From NCBI GenBank assembly GCA_032433765.1, contig JAVIAB010000073.1, positions 63,258,199 to 63,322,198 on the forward strand: a stretch of 64,000 bases of DNA. Reading direction: 5' to 3'. Below are positions 21,121 through 31,281 of the stretch, one piece after another. The stretch is from Megaustenia siamemsis. Lineage: Eukaryota; Mollusca; Gastropoda; Stylommatophora; Ariophantidae. The number at the start of each line of letters is the position of its first letter. The first letter of the stretch is position 1. A program made the translations under genes and the position numbers. The notes under the pieces were generated by a model. It was not told the DNA's origin and did no database searches. It saw nothing but the letters and a program-made list of their open reading frames with translations.

Positions 21121-22756
21121 CTATCATTGCACTAATTACGGGTCTACACTGGCACAATATATACAACTTTAGAGTACACGATTGTGGACCAACAAATCTG
21201 ATTTGCACATTTCTTAATTCTACACTACTCTGCTCTTACAACTGATTGTCTAGATGTTTAATTCCTTCACTTGTACTCTGGTTATGAGCCTAGTATGTTT
21301 TCACTTTTCCTAAACATCTTCTATGTGTTAATGCGGTCCAACTGCCCAGAGCAATTTTTCTCCTCGAGCTCTAACCGCCAAATGACTCCATCTGTATCTT
21401 TGACATCACATTCTTCGCACTGAAAACCTAGCTCTTTCATTGGCTAGTGGGAATGGTCATCCAATCAACTCCTAGATTTTCACCTAAGATTATGAATATT
21501 CTTCTGACCCCTTTTGTTTTCAAGTTTCAGAATGTTCTATCTATTTTTAGATTCAGCCCAGCCTCTTTGTGGCTTAACATTGATGTTCCTAATTTCTCAA
21601 CACCATCACAAATGTAGAACACTACATTAAAGTCAACCAGCTGTTCCATTTAACAGATTTGTGCCAGTACTACGGAGTTCGTGAGCCTGGCCTGCAGTCC
21701 TTCTTGGTAAATCAGGTGATGTCAAAGCGATCTTCACCCACTGTGAACTCAATATACAATTTACATCATGAGATTGAGAGCTATTCAATGACTGTCGTTG
21801 GATTTGTTGAGCGCCAAATACTTTTGACTATTTAATATTGATTGTATTGTCATGTCAACTAAAAGTTCTACTTTAAGGATTCTGTGCCATCACTGCAGTG
21901 TTCAAGTATCATGGCTGCATTCATTGGAGTGAATCAAGCATTGTGGGAGCATTCATTGTGTGTGCTGCGTCATCTTGATGGACAATAGTATATTCTTAAC
22001 CCGGCTGTACACTTGAAATAAAAAGCAAGATGATCAAGATTCTGATGCTGTTTGTAAATCTGCAGCTCTGGTGTGAACCCCGGATCTTCATGTTAGTCAA
22101 GAGGAATGTTGATTAAATTCAGGAGAACTGTAAGAAAAATGAAGGTAAACTTGTAAACCAGTTTATCATGTCACACTGCAGGATTTGCTGGGGAGGAGAT
22201 CTGAGTGCAGTTGTTCAATGTGCAATGAGGGTAACCTGACAACAAACTAACACACTGTGAAATATAAATTAAATACCTTAATTATGCCTGACTGGAAGAA
22301 ATAAAGCTTCCCATTTGGCTTTGATGAAGCTGCATTTCTGTGGAAATGAGTAATTTGTTTCCAAAAATATCAGTTTAAATTTTTAACAGAAAACTCAGTT
22401 TTAAAAGAAATTATAACCAATATACAAAATACTAACACAATTAACTTAACACAAGGCAAAATTGTGTACATTTTAAAAGTAAATGAACATTATTTTATTG
22501 ATGCTAAATTGTGTTTCAAGTTCAGCTCTTTTTCTGTTTATTCATTAAAAACTGCAATACACTCCAAGTAAACCTCCAGCAGATGGTAAAGAGAATGCAT
22601 GATATCAGTAATAGCTTACACATTCTTTCATCCATCTATTCAAGTGCCCTTTCTTATTAATCAAACATTTAATTAAAAATTCTTACACTGTCAATGACCA
22701 TTTTAGCTTCATTAAACATCATAGAAGCCAAATCCTAAATTGGTTTAGATATATTA
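21121..22756. other. about 1.6 kb without recognised genes
   Basis: This is AT-rich, with scattered stops in all frames. Positions 21769-21810 share a short stretch with 2815-2860. It could be intron or intergenic DNA. Confidence 0.35.
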
Positions 22757-22883
22757 TATAAGGAACAGACAAATAATTGCAGTGCTGCAGTAAAGCTGGT
22801 AGCAAGGAGCCAGTAGTTGGGTGTAACGTACACTCCTATAAGGTATGGTGACAGCTTTACAAAAATAGAACACAACAAAATAC

Positions 22884-22914
22884 GACGTTTCGGCCTACAA
22901 ACGGCCTTCTTCAG
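22884..22914 (-). ncRNA. hammerhead ribozyme-like core 1
   Basis: On the minus strand: CTGAAGA (CUGANGA box), stem II GGCC...GGCC closed over GTTTGTA, then GAAA, then CGTC. This is the conserved hammerhead core, and such motifs are known in the terminal repeats of Penelope-like elements. Stem I and III pairing was not worked out, so activity is not claimed. Confidence 0.65.
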
Positions 22915-23111
22915 AAAATGAGAACAAACTATGAGGCACAGATAACTACCACTACATCTAGGATGATTGGGACAGGTAAGATAAGGAGAAGGGAACAGGC
23001 AAATAATTGCAATGCTGCAGTAAAGCAGGTAGCAAGGAGCCAGTAGTGGGGTGTGATAAACGCTCCAAGGTAGGGTGACAGCTTTACAAGGAAGGAACAC
23101 AACACAATACT

Positions 23112-23138
23112 GATGTTTCAGCCTGTGGCCTTCTTCAG
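23112..23138 (-). ncRNA. hammerhead ribozyme-like core 2 (diverged)
   Basis: The minus strand has CTGAAGA, stem II GGCC over ACA with GGCT, then GAAACATC. The one stem change is compatible with a G-U pair, so the stem is kept while the loop shortens from 7 to 3 bases. Confidence 0.55.
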
Positions 23139-23552
23139 AATACAGGGACAATGACAACAAACTGTGAAGCACAAATATCTATAACTACATGTCAGATGAT
23201 ACAGTATAGGGAGAGGTGGACAGAGAGAGAAAAAGTAGGATGGTGAGATAAAAAAAGAGAGAGATGTGTTAGATGAGGGGAGGTAGGATGAGTGTAGAGA
23301 TATATAAAATCGTAAGATTAGAAAATGAAGAGGAGCTAGAAACTAAAGAGTGAAATGTAAAGAGTAAAAAGTAAATAATGTACCTATAAAAGTATATAAA
23401 AATGACTTAGCTGGAAAGACTGGTCTGTCCTGCGTGATGGAATTCATCCAAATGACTGGTACACTCAGGCCTACATCGGAAAAAACCATCACGTGGTGGG
23501 ACCAAGCGCGTCAAGCGAGACAAGGAAATAAAGTTGTAGGATTACAACTGAG

Positions 23553-24395
23553 TTATTGAGTTACTTGCGGGTCATTATCATTGCACTCCGAACTTGTCCA
23601 TAGTTGCTCAGATCCATTCCTCAGCAAGTCTCGCAGTGTCCAGCGACTGACGACTCCAGTTCTGTGTTGGTCGATAAGTCTTCTTACATGCCCACTAAGT
23701 TTCTCATTTCTGGCTGTGCCCATCTTAACTCCTATCTCTTTCATCCGAAGGAGTGGCGTGGATTTGTAGTTGTCGAAGTACTGTGCTCTTCCTAAATCGC
23801 GCAGGGCATTGATGATGTCTGCCAAATCCATTGGTTGACTGTCCTCAACGACAGCGCAGCTAACCAACCTGTCCGCTCTTTCATTTCCCCGTACTCCCGC
23901 ATGTCTGGGACATAGACAATGGTGACCTAATGTATTTTTGACTTCTGCAATGATTCTAACCATCGCATGCATACAGAGCCTGCCTTCACTGTCTTTATCA
24001 TGCTCATCGAATCACTCAGTATACAGGCATGGGTATAGTCTTGTGACTCTAACCAGTTGAATGCCCTGGTCACTGCCATCACCTCCATCATCATGCTACT
24101 CGTGGTCAAGACGTATGCACCACTGTCTTTCTTTGACTATTCTGCCTGCTGAGCATGCCCATACACTTCTTCGGTGTCGTATTACAGATCCATCTGTATA
24201 GATGACTACATCTTTCTCATTGGTGTTATTGCAGATGAGACCGTTGACCTCTGCATTGACCACAACTGGTCTGTTCCCTACATTACCTGTCGAGTGTGAC
24301 AATACATGAGAATATCCCCTTGAATGACATAGGCACCGGTATCCACTCCTCGCCAACGTTGATATTGGTAAGCCCACAGACCGGTTTGATGACAT
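23553..24395 (-). pseudogene. LINE E RNase H domain, broken
   Basis: Three frames cover it: 24395-24096 with VVIYTDGSVIR (first Asp), 24109-23927 with SSMMMEVMAVTRAFNWL (Glu) and CILSDSMSMIKTV (second Asp), and 23972-23553 with RHAGVRGNERADRL (third Asp and the His-containing block). The order matches RNase H of I-type LINEs. It digests the RNA strand of the RNA-DNA hybrid in active relatives. Confidence 0.85.
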
Positions 24396-24402
24396 CTTCT
24401 GC

Positions 24403-25541
24403 TCAGCCCACCCATGATTTCCCTCTTTTTAGCCTGACACCTTTCCCTGTGTTGAGCTCATGGTGCAATGGATGCTTTTCATCTAAACTAATCTTCAGGT
24501 ATGCTTGTGCCCTCCAGATCTTGATTCTGTCATCCATGGTTGGAAAGTCAAGAAGATACCTCACTGCTACATAGGGAGTGTCCCTCGTACACCCCAAGAT
24601 AATACGCATGGCCTTATTTTGTATTTTCTCAAGCCTGTCAATTTGAGTTGTACTGACAGTAAGAATAGCCAGAGCATACTCAATTGGTGCTAGGACTAAT
24701 CCCTGGAACAGAAGAGTAAGTAGCCTCTGCTCGATGTTGGCAGCTGCCATGACCTTCACGACGGCTGATCCTTTGAGAGATTTTGTTATCACATGGTCAA
24801 CGTGATCCCGAAAACACAGGCTGCGATCAAACTTAACTCCAAGGTATGTCATCAACTTGTCCCTGGTCACCTCATCAGCTCTCATTCGTACTACCAGTGT
24901 GTCTGTATTAATGATATGATTGTTAAGGGAGAACCATGAAACTGATGCTTTATTAGGATTAACCAAGGCACCTGAAACCCTACACCTGGAAGAAATGCGA
25001 TCGAGTTCGTCCTGCATTGTGGAGGTGATTTCCCTTGTCTCTTCCCTGTCGATATACCAGAATATAATCAGCAAAAGTCATAGTTTTTCCGCTCCCATCC
25101 AGTTGTTATTCCTTGATCGTTATTGTGTACAAATTAAATAGAACTGGTGACAATGGTGAGCCTTGTGGCAGCCCTGGACAAATGCATGTTGGCTCGGAAG
25201 ACCAAACTTTCACATCTGAGTATCACCTTCCTCTGAAACAGTGCAGTAGCGATCCATCTAATGAGGAAGGGATGCACTGCCAGTTTGAGGAACATGTGCA
25301 TGAGATATTCAAATGGTACTCTTTTGTATGCATCCTCCAGATCTATAGCAGCAGCACATGTTTCCTCTTGTCTATGGAAGCCTTCGAAGACGTCATAGGT
25401 GAAGACTGCCGCATTCAGCCATGTCTCTTTGTTATATTTATAACCTCCAAGTGTGGCTGAGAATTCCCATTTCTGTTCAAGGTGACAGGTGAGGACACGG
25501 GCAAATATTTTCTCCAGCAGCTTGCCTGCAGTGTTCTGCAT
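24403..25541 (-). pseudogene. LINE E reverse transcriptase, two frames
   Basis: First piece 25541-25134: MQNTAGKLLEKIFARVL, TLGGYKYNKETW, then CAAAIDLEDAYKRVPF (motif A with catalytic Asp), ending after the FQRKVI block; the QGSPLSPVLF motif B lies in a shifted frame. Second piece 25074-24403: a degraded motif C region, then the PNKASVSWFSL block, YLGVKFDRSL and the IQNKAMRIILG thumb-tail motif, closing with RLKRGKSW. Family: RNase H-bearing non-LTR retrotransposons (I-group-like). Frameshifts and a lost YADD make it inactive. Confidence 0.85.
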
Positions 25542-25888
25542 CTGTAAGGGGGTAATAGACGAGCCAGCCAGACAGCTATGTAAACAATATCCCCTGTCCT
25601 ATGCCTATTGTTTAATTAGCTAAGATAAGGAGAAGCAGACCAAAGGATAAGAGAAGAGATGAAATGAGAGAGAGAAATGTGTTATGTGTTAGAGGATAGG
25701 TAAGAGAAGTGTGGAGAAACAATTGTAAATAAAAATTAAACTTAGCTAATGGCAGTCCATCTGTTCACAATGAAAGATGGCTATCAAATGCAGGGTGAAG
25801 GGCCAAACTGATAATCAGTCACATGGTTAGACCAGAGGTCTGACAAGCTGTGAGTCGGTCAAGCATGACACAGGTAAAGACTGGAGAT

Positions 25889-26545
25889 TTATGAGGGTGT
25901 TAAAGTAACCAGACACAGCTGACATAGCCCAGGGACCATCGGTGATAAGTCGTAAAATGAGGGACAGGTGATGATAAGAGATATCCAGGGGAGTAAAAGT
26001 ATAGAACCAGCCAGACACCATGGTGATAAGTGATAAAAGGATATCAAGATATGTAGTACAGAACAAGAAAATGGCCTGAGGAAGACATGTCTAGTGCTGG
26101 GGGTAAACACCAAAGCAGGGGAGGGGAAAAGGGAGAGGAGAGACAGGTTGGAAAAAAAGAGGAGGGAGTAAGAGGAAGAAGGGTCACCCAAGGGACAGGG
26201 ATACATTGATGGGGTGAGGCAACCCATTGGGGCGATCAGGTGATTCTCTAAAGTGAATGGAATGTGGCTGTCAGAGGAACATGACACCAGGCCAGTAACT
26301 AGGACACCCGCCTTACCCTGATGGCCTTGAGAGTTAAAGAGGGATGATACAGGGGTGCCTGCATCCCAAGTGATGTCATACAGATGTTCACAGCATCTGT
26401 CCCTGAGACTGCATACTGATTTGCCTATGTAGGTCAACTTACATAAGATGGCATAGATGTTATATGATGTACAAGTGAATCCCTCTCTGATCTCAAAATG
26501 ACCATTGGGGAAGAGAATCTTTCTGTCCGGAAGACGTGGTTGCAA
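25889..26545 (-). pseudogene. Penelope-type GIY-YIG endonuclease fragment
   Basis: Residues about 18-75 hold the domain: REGFTCTSYNIYAILC, a degenerate LTYIGKSVCSLRDRCCEHL (YIG and catalytic Arg region) and DAGTPVSSLFNSQGHQG. The reading after residue ~110 is non-coding tail read through by chance. One residue is missing in the first GIY-like block compared with the usual NIVY spacing, so the copy is damaged. Confidence 0.8.
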
Positions 26546-26592
26546 GTATTATTACATATACTGTGATTACAGCAGATTGTTCCCTGATGGCT

Positions 26593-26613
26593 GGGGGGGG
26601 GGGGGGGGGGGGG
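26593..26613. repeat. poly-G run (21 bases)
   Basis: Uninterrupted G run at the point where the antisense and sense Penelope fragments meet; it could be a break-repair or assembly-difficult site. Confidence 0.9.
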
Positions 26614-26654
26614 AAGAGAGACAAGAAAAGAGGAGACAGAGGAGGTGAAAATGT

Positions 26655-27165
26655 GAGAGGTGATATGGATCAATTATCGATTTCACATCACAGTTTCCTT
26701 AGGTGTCTCTGGTCTACTCACCTCAGTCTTCTACAAACCTACTGACTCCCATTGTTTCCTCTGTTACGACTCTTCTTCTCACTCGACATCATGCAAGAAC
26801 TCCTTCCCTATTCGCAGCTTCTTAGGCTTCATCGCCTTTGTCAGGACGATGAAGATTTCCTACATAATTCCCACCTGATGCTCGACTTCTTTTGCCAATA
26901 CCTCTATCCTGAAACATCTCTCCTACCTGCCCTCAGACGAGTTCTCCCCACTTCACACCAGGCTGCTCTCACCCCCTCTACCCGTTTCCCCCTCTGACAG
27001 GGTGGTACTCATCCTCACTCACACCACTATGCAGTGATCAGGATCATTCACCGCTACCTCTCCATATTTTGCTGTGACTCCACTACCCATCTTCTCTTCC
27101 CCGACCCGACCCCCCCCCCCCCTTTCAAGCGTGATTGTAACCTCTGTGACATTGTTCTAGATCAA
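26655..27165 (+). mobile_element. Penelope-like element RT C-terminal part, sense strand
   Basis: Frames 26660-26878 and 26752-26997 overlap and together show TSVFYKPTDSHCFL, the block after the RT active site of Penelope elements, then KNSFPIRSFL / LPYSQLLRLHRLCQDDEDF and FCQYLYPE; further on a FKRDCNLCDIVL block (about 27122-27160). It lies head-to-head with the antisense GIY-YIG fragment, so the two are not one simple element. Confidence 0.8.
27110..27122. repeat. poly-C run (13 bases)
   Basis: Inside the sense Penelope fragment; shifts its reading frame. Confidence 0.9.
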
Positions 27166-27405
27166 CCAAATGAATCCAAGGCAGTGCAATGAAGTTCATA
27201 TGGGTGAGTCAGGGTTTTCCACGTAGGTTCTCAATATTTCAAGAAGAAGATTGGAGCACCTATTGATGATTTTGGTGTGCAGTAATGATGACCCTAATGT
27301 AACATAACAGTTGTAAAGGATGAAATAATAAGAGTAACCACTAGTTCTTTATTCTCAACACAAAACTGTATTATGTTAGTTTCAAGATAACTTATTTATG
27401 CTTAC

Positions 27406-27728
27406 CTGTAATGTCTTGCAACTTCTGCAGTTGACTGTTGCTGTCTAGCCAAAGAAAGTCTTTCTGTTAAGCCTTTGATTTTCTGTCTCGCATTAGGTAT
27501 ACCATTCTCTTCAACAGCCTCATCAATGAAACTACTGACATCATCTATTCTGTGAGATCTATCCACAATATTTGCTGAATAACTACTATCCCTGTTTTTT
27601 TTGCTTTTACGCTGTACACTGGTATTGTTTGTGAATTTGTTGTTTTCATATATATTTTCCATTTTTAGGCTTTGTAGTGATTGACAATCATCACCTTTAT
27701 TGGGATTGAAATTGTTAAATACTTGACA
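27406..27728 (-). CDS. candidate host exon, unknown protein
   Basis: A 323-nt internal exon is proposed. At its 3' edge the minus strand reads CATTACAG|GTAAGC, a near-consensus splice donor, and the in-frame stop of the open frame lies exactly in that GTAAGC. At its 5' edge TTATTATCAG|TGTCAAG is a plausible acceptor; upstream of it a stop appears. The frame between is fully open (about 107 codons; a Met lies at 27662). The protein is hydrophilic, Asn/Ser-rich first, then a charged, helix-prone stretch with SSFIDEAVEENGIPNARQK and LTERLSLARQQQ. It is not like any transposon protein here. I do not recognise the gene. An untranscribed relic is the alternative. Confidence 0.5.
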
Positions 27729-28186
27729 CTGATAATAACACAGGGCAACACATGTTCACTTTTTTCAGTAATATGGATAATTCTCAATGTATTTTTATTA
27801 CTAATTTTGAGGTGCTAATTTCAAATATGACCTTGAAACACGCCCATTATGTTAAGACTTTTTTGTTACTTTCACTTTTTCACCTATCTCCAAAGTCTTA
27901 ATCATGTGAGCATTTTCACTTAATCTTAATCAGATACTATCTTAGTATCACTGCACCATAGAAAATCAGTTACAGCAATTCTTACAGCAGTATTAGGGAC
28001 AGGAAGCAATACAGATACATAACTGCATATATAAGTCTGCATGGTATATGCTGGCATTTTTTATGTGTAAGTTTGGCCAAAGATACTCTGTCCAAATAAA
28101 ACAGCCTTTTTTAATTCACTGTCCAATCTCTGGTTAATTTAGTAGTTTTACAAACGTTTAATTTGCACTTGACATATTCATTATCA
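27729..28186. other. unassigned AT-rich sequence (possible intron)
   Basis: No coding frame or repeat was recognised. If 27406-27728 is an exon, this is its upstream intron on the minus strand. Confidence 0.3.
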
Positions 28187-28450
28187 ATATACCAGTGGGT
28201 CAAATGTCACACAGTTCTAGTAGTGTTCCTTGCAATAAGGTCTTTTTCTGGACTGGCTTCATATTCTTAGCACTCTCAAGTGTTCTTCTTAAGAGTCTCT
28301 CAAGGTTGAAATCTTTTTCTTTTACCTGTTGTTTCCCATTTAATGGCTTGCATTGTAATTCTCTAGATATTCCTTCTCATCGCCTTCTTTCTTGATTATA
28401 GATCACACTGTCGGTTACATGGTCATTTCTCTTAATGCAACACACCAGTC
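28187..28450 (-). mobile_element. LINE family C-like 3' fragment, antisense
   Basis: The minus strand reads KWETTGKRKRFQPRETLKK and RRNI, matching WETTGKRKRGRPRETLRR of family C (7348-7698). Both ends are lost. Confidence 0.65.
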
Positions 28451-28559
28451 ATGAAATAACTGTTAAGGCATTTGTTTTTTAATACATCTAATTTATTCTA
28501 TATTTCTTTTGTTGCTTTCCAGCATTAACATGCATACGTAATGACACATTTGATTAATT

Positions 28560-29850
28560 CATTTTCCTCTTGGGTGAAGACAGCCTAAGTCATAGTTCTC
28601 CACAATTGACAATTTGCTGCTAGTTCTTGTAAGTTTTTTCTTAGTCTCATGGTTGAATCTTCCCTAGTAATTTTTCTGCTTAGCGATTCTCTTGGTCTGC
28701 CGTGTTTTCTTTTACCAGAACTTTCCACGGGAATACCTGATGGGGAAGGGAGCCGTGATAGCTCAGTGGTTAGTGAACTGGACTACAGAGGACAAGAGGT
28801 AGGGTTCAATCCCAACCGACGGCTTCCGGTTCACACAGCCTTAAATGGGTACCGGATTTTTTTTTCTGGGAAAGTAAAACAGCACGGGCGTAATACCGAC
28901 CACATTACCCCAAAAATCATGTGCCGAAGGTCTGTAAAATTTATGGTCACTAACACCATATTCCCTATACGCCACTTGGCGTGACGGGGCAACTTTTTTT
29001 TTTTTTACCTGATGGGGAAGTCTTTCTTCATTCATTGTCAGCACATGGCTGATGTATTTCCAACGCCTTCTTCTTATAATGCTCCACAAATATTCTTGTT
29101 AAGATTTGTCTCTTATTCATTCATTTCAAATGTATTCTTCCCAACTTATATTTGAGATCCTATGTAGACATTTGTTTCAAATTTCCTATCTAAAGTCTGG
29201 GTGGATTTCCAACTTTCACATCCATATGTTAGCACTGGTATCAAACAGGAGTTGAACAGTTTAAGTTATGTTTGTTTACTGAGTACTTTTGATCTCCAGA
29301 TATTCATCAGCTTTTTGAAAGCATATGATGCTAGAGTCATGCCAGTCATGATTTCTGATGTTATATCTCCATCTCTGGACATTTTGCTACCTAGGTAGAT
29401 AAAAATGTGTATTTTTTTTTTTTTATTTCTTTGTTAATTGTTATATCAGGAAGCTATGCTGGTAATATCCAGGACTTTCCTTTGGGCGTGTTTATCTGGA
29501 GGCCTATTTGACCAGAAATGTGGAGTTGTCCTATTTTTTTTTCTTGAGCATCAGAGTGTGTTCAGCTCAAGAGTGCAAAGTTGACTGCAAAGTCTAGATC
29601 TTGCAGAGTTTATTGTAAATCCATTTAATGCAGAACTGTATGTCTTCAATGAATTTTTGTATGACCCAATCAATTGCAATTCCAAATAAATATGGTGATA
29701 TGACACATCCTTGTTTCACACCTGTTTCTACTGTGAACCAGTGTTGGAAGTATCTGTTCTTACACAGCAAAGTGAATCTTCCAAATCCTGTCTGCTCTTA
29801 TCTCATAATGATGTCTACCGCATTCTTCATTCTGTGCTTGATGATCTTAC
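28560..29850 (-). mobile_element. CR1-like LINE (family I), antisense, holding a SINE
   Basis: In antisense order: about 29740-29690 encodes TGVKQGCVISPYLFG (RT motif B), then degraded palm and thumb, then RRRRWKYISHVLTM (about 29075-29035), and after the SINE the continuation with a lysine-rich block. The SINE at 28749-29006 lies in the GRPR-type region. A poly-A-rich stretch at 29850-29895 borders it. It is full of stops. Confidence 0.75.
28749..29006 (+). mobile_element. tRNA-derived SINE copy 1
   Basis: Flanked by TACCTGATGGGGAAG (28734-28748 and 29006-29020), a 14-15-bp perfect target duplication. The head has a polymerase III A box TAGCTCAGTGG and B box GGTTCAATCCC; the body has TGGGTACCGGATTTTT, GAAAGTAAA, the CATTACCCCAAAAATCATGT block and TTGGCGTGACGGGG, then a T-rich end. 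Confidence 0.93.
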
Positions 29851-29861
29851 AAAACAAAAAC

Positions 29862-29895
29862 CAAAAAAAAAAAAATAAATAAATAAATAAAAATA
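29862..29895. repeat. A-rich (AAAT)n stretch
   Basis: AAAAAAAAAAAATAAATAAATAAATAAA, a simple repeat. Confidence 0.9.
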
Positions 29896-29968
29896 CATTA
29901 GAGGTAACTAATAGAAGAGTCACCCCTCTCCAGTTTTTTCAAGACTTTCAGACTGTATATTAAATTCT

Positions 29969-30080
29969 GGACAAATCAGCCTATGACAACCTGCACCATC
30001 AAAGCAAGAGACAGAGCAGATTGGCGCTCCATGGTAGCTAACCTTCGTTGCGGAGACAGCACTCGATGATGATGATGATG
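29969..30080 (+). mobile_element. RTE family B 3' tail, 5'-truncated
   Basis: 112 bp encoding the last codons (TIKARDRADWRSMVA...) and a GATGATGATGATG tail, flanked by ATTAAATTCT (29959-29968, 30081-30090). Confidence 0.92.
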
Positions 30081-30090
30081 ATTAAATTCT

Positions 30091-30510
30091 CTGCAGGTGT
30101 TTTTTGTAGATGTGGGGGGAGATATACCATGAGAAAGGAGAGGAAGGGAGTAAGCGTGATTGTCCGAAATAAATGATACGCCAACCGGAAGTGATAACCC
30201 ACATGAAAAATGAAGAAAAATATAAAACAAACATCTCGGGGTGTGGGGGTGTATAGCATGGGTTCTGAAATAGCCGACAAGCAACCGGAAATGATGGAGT
30301 CCACGAAAAAAAGTTAAGAAATTAAAGAAAAATATGAAACAGACTATCTCGAGATTTGCGGGGGTGTATTAGTCGAGAAATTAAACAGGTGGATTGATTT
30401 GATTGGAGGAGCCGACAAATATTTAAAGAGGAGACACAAAGAAATGAGGGAATTTTCTAGGAGAACATCAGAGATGACACACGAGTAGTTGTAGAGTGAG
30501 TGGCCACATG
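30091..30510. repeat. imperfect tandem repeats upstream of LTR-like block 2
   Basis: GAAAAATATAAAAC...CTCGGGGTGTGGGGGTGTAT (about 30210-30255) recurs as GAAAAATATGAAAC...CTCGAGATTTGCGGGGGTGTAT (about 30327-30370), and a CAACCGGAA unit occurs twice. Tandem repeats before an LTR fit the 3' internal region of an LTR element. Confidence 0.55.
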
Positions 30511-31281
30511 TGTGGTCCGCCTTAGGGGCTAACCATAGCCAACTTAGTAAGCAGTGATTAACTAAGTGTAGACTAAGTACCGTTGGATGTAAAGAGTTCT
30601 GAACAGTCATAGATGAAACCTCGAGGATTAGGTTAGGAGTTTCCAGAGAATTATGGGAGCCACGATAGCTCAGTGGTTAGTGAACTGGACTACCACGGAC
30701 AAGGGGTAGGGTTCGATCCCAACCGACGGCTTCCGGGTTCACCCAGCCTTAAATGGGTACCGGATTTTTTTCTGGGAAAGTAAAGTGGCACGGGCGTAAT
30801 ACCGACCACATTACCCCAAAAATCATGTGCAGAAGGTCTGTAAAATTTATGGTCACTAACACCATATTCCCTATACGCCGCCACTTGGCGTGACGGGGGT
30901 ACTTTACTTTTTTCTTCCAGAGAATTAAAGTCCATGAGACAAAAAGAATAAGTGTTAGTATTAGACTGGAGGAGACTGTTCAATGGGGAACAGTCTCTAT
31001 ATAAGTACACTAAACTGGTAGAATAAGTATATTAGAGTTAGACCTGAAGAGGCCGTTCAATGGGGAACAGTTTCCGCTTACATGTGAGTAGATAAGTAGA
31101 GAAGTGTGTAGAAGCCTAGGGCCCAGTGGCGAGTAACATTGCTACTGGGCAGCGTGTGAATGACTGTATTACCAACCATTGGTAATGTAATGTCATGTGA
31201 ATATGTTAAACGTCGCCCATGGATTGGGCTGTGAAATAAAGACTGTTTGCATAAAAGTGTTCTCATTTGGTGTGTCCAACA
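30511..31281 (+). repeat. LTR-like block 2, interrupted by a SINE
   Basis: It starts TGTGGTCCGCCTTAGG (compare 4771) and ends CCAACA, with AATAAA at 31235-31240 about 40 bp before the end, the layout of an LTR with a polyadenylation signal. Two internal repeats of TTCAATGGGGAACAGT lie at about 30978 and 31055. The SINE at 30654-30914 splits it. The partner LTR is not in the window. Confidence 0.5.
30654..30914 (+). mobile_element. tRNA-derived SINE copy 2
   Basis: Flanked by TTCCAGAGAATTA (30641-30653, 30915-30927), a perfect 13-bp duplication. It has A box TAGCTCAGTGG, B box GGTTCGATCCC and full body; it is the cleanest copy and the reference for the family. Confidence 0.95.

Larger units (their letters stand above)
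22757..23430 (-). mobile_element. Penelope-like element terminal region, two tandem pseudo-LTR units
   Basis: Two ~215-225-bp units follow each other: GGAACAGACAAATAATTGCA (22760) and GGAACAGGCAAATAATTGCA (22993), each with GTAGCAAGGAGCCAGTAG, then GACAGCTTTACAA and then a CTTCTTCAG block. Tandem terminal copies are characteristic of Penelope-like elements. Each unit carries a hammerhead-like core on the minus strand. The 145-codon minus frame through here is not a protein. Confidence 0.75.
23440..25565 (-). mobile_element. RNase H-encoding LINE (family E), 5'-truncated, within Penelope sequence
   Basis: It retains the RT from PLTMQNT onward, the thumb and the RNase H domain, with numerous stops. 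Penelope-type sequence lies on both sides (AAGATAAGGAGAAG occurs at 22979 and 25622), so it probably inserted into, or next to, a Penelope element. A second member of the family is at 54928-55966. Confidence 0.8.
25566..26615 (-). mobile_element. Penelope-like element: GIY-YIG part and 3' tail
   Basis: Reading antisense from 26615: a CCNHSICNNTCNHVF cysteine-histidine block, then EIREGFTCTSYN and the GIY-YIG endonuclease, then a long tail to about 25566. GIY-YIG C-terminal to RT defines endonuclease-bearing Penelope-like elements. Frameshifts separate the blocks. Confidence 0.8.

Noticed and set aside
22735..23172. 145-codon antisense frame
   Set aside because: It crosses two tandem pseudo-LTR units of a Penelope-like element and repeats the same non-coding sequence.
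26061..26100. Third hammerhead-like motif in the Penelope tail
   Set aside because: GGCCTGAGGAAG is present but neither CUGANGA nor GAAA flank a stem correctly.
28749..28830. tRNA gene
   Set aside because: The A and B boxes belong to a repeated SINE head; no acceptor stem pairing or discriminator, and nine copies share the same non-tRNA body.
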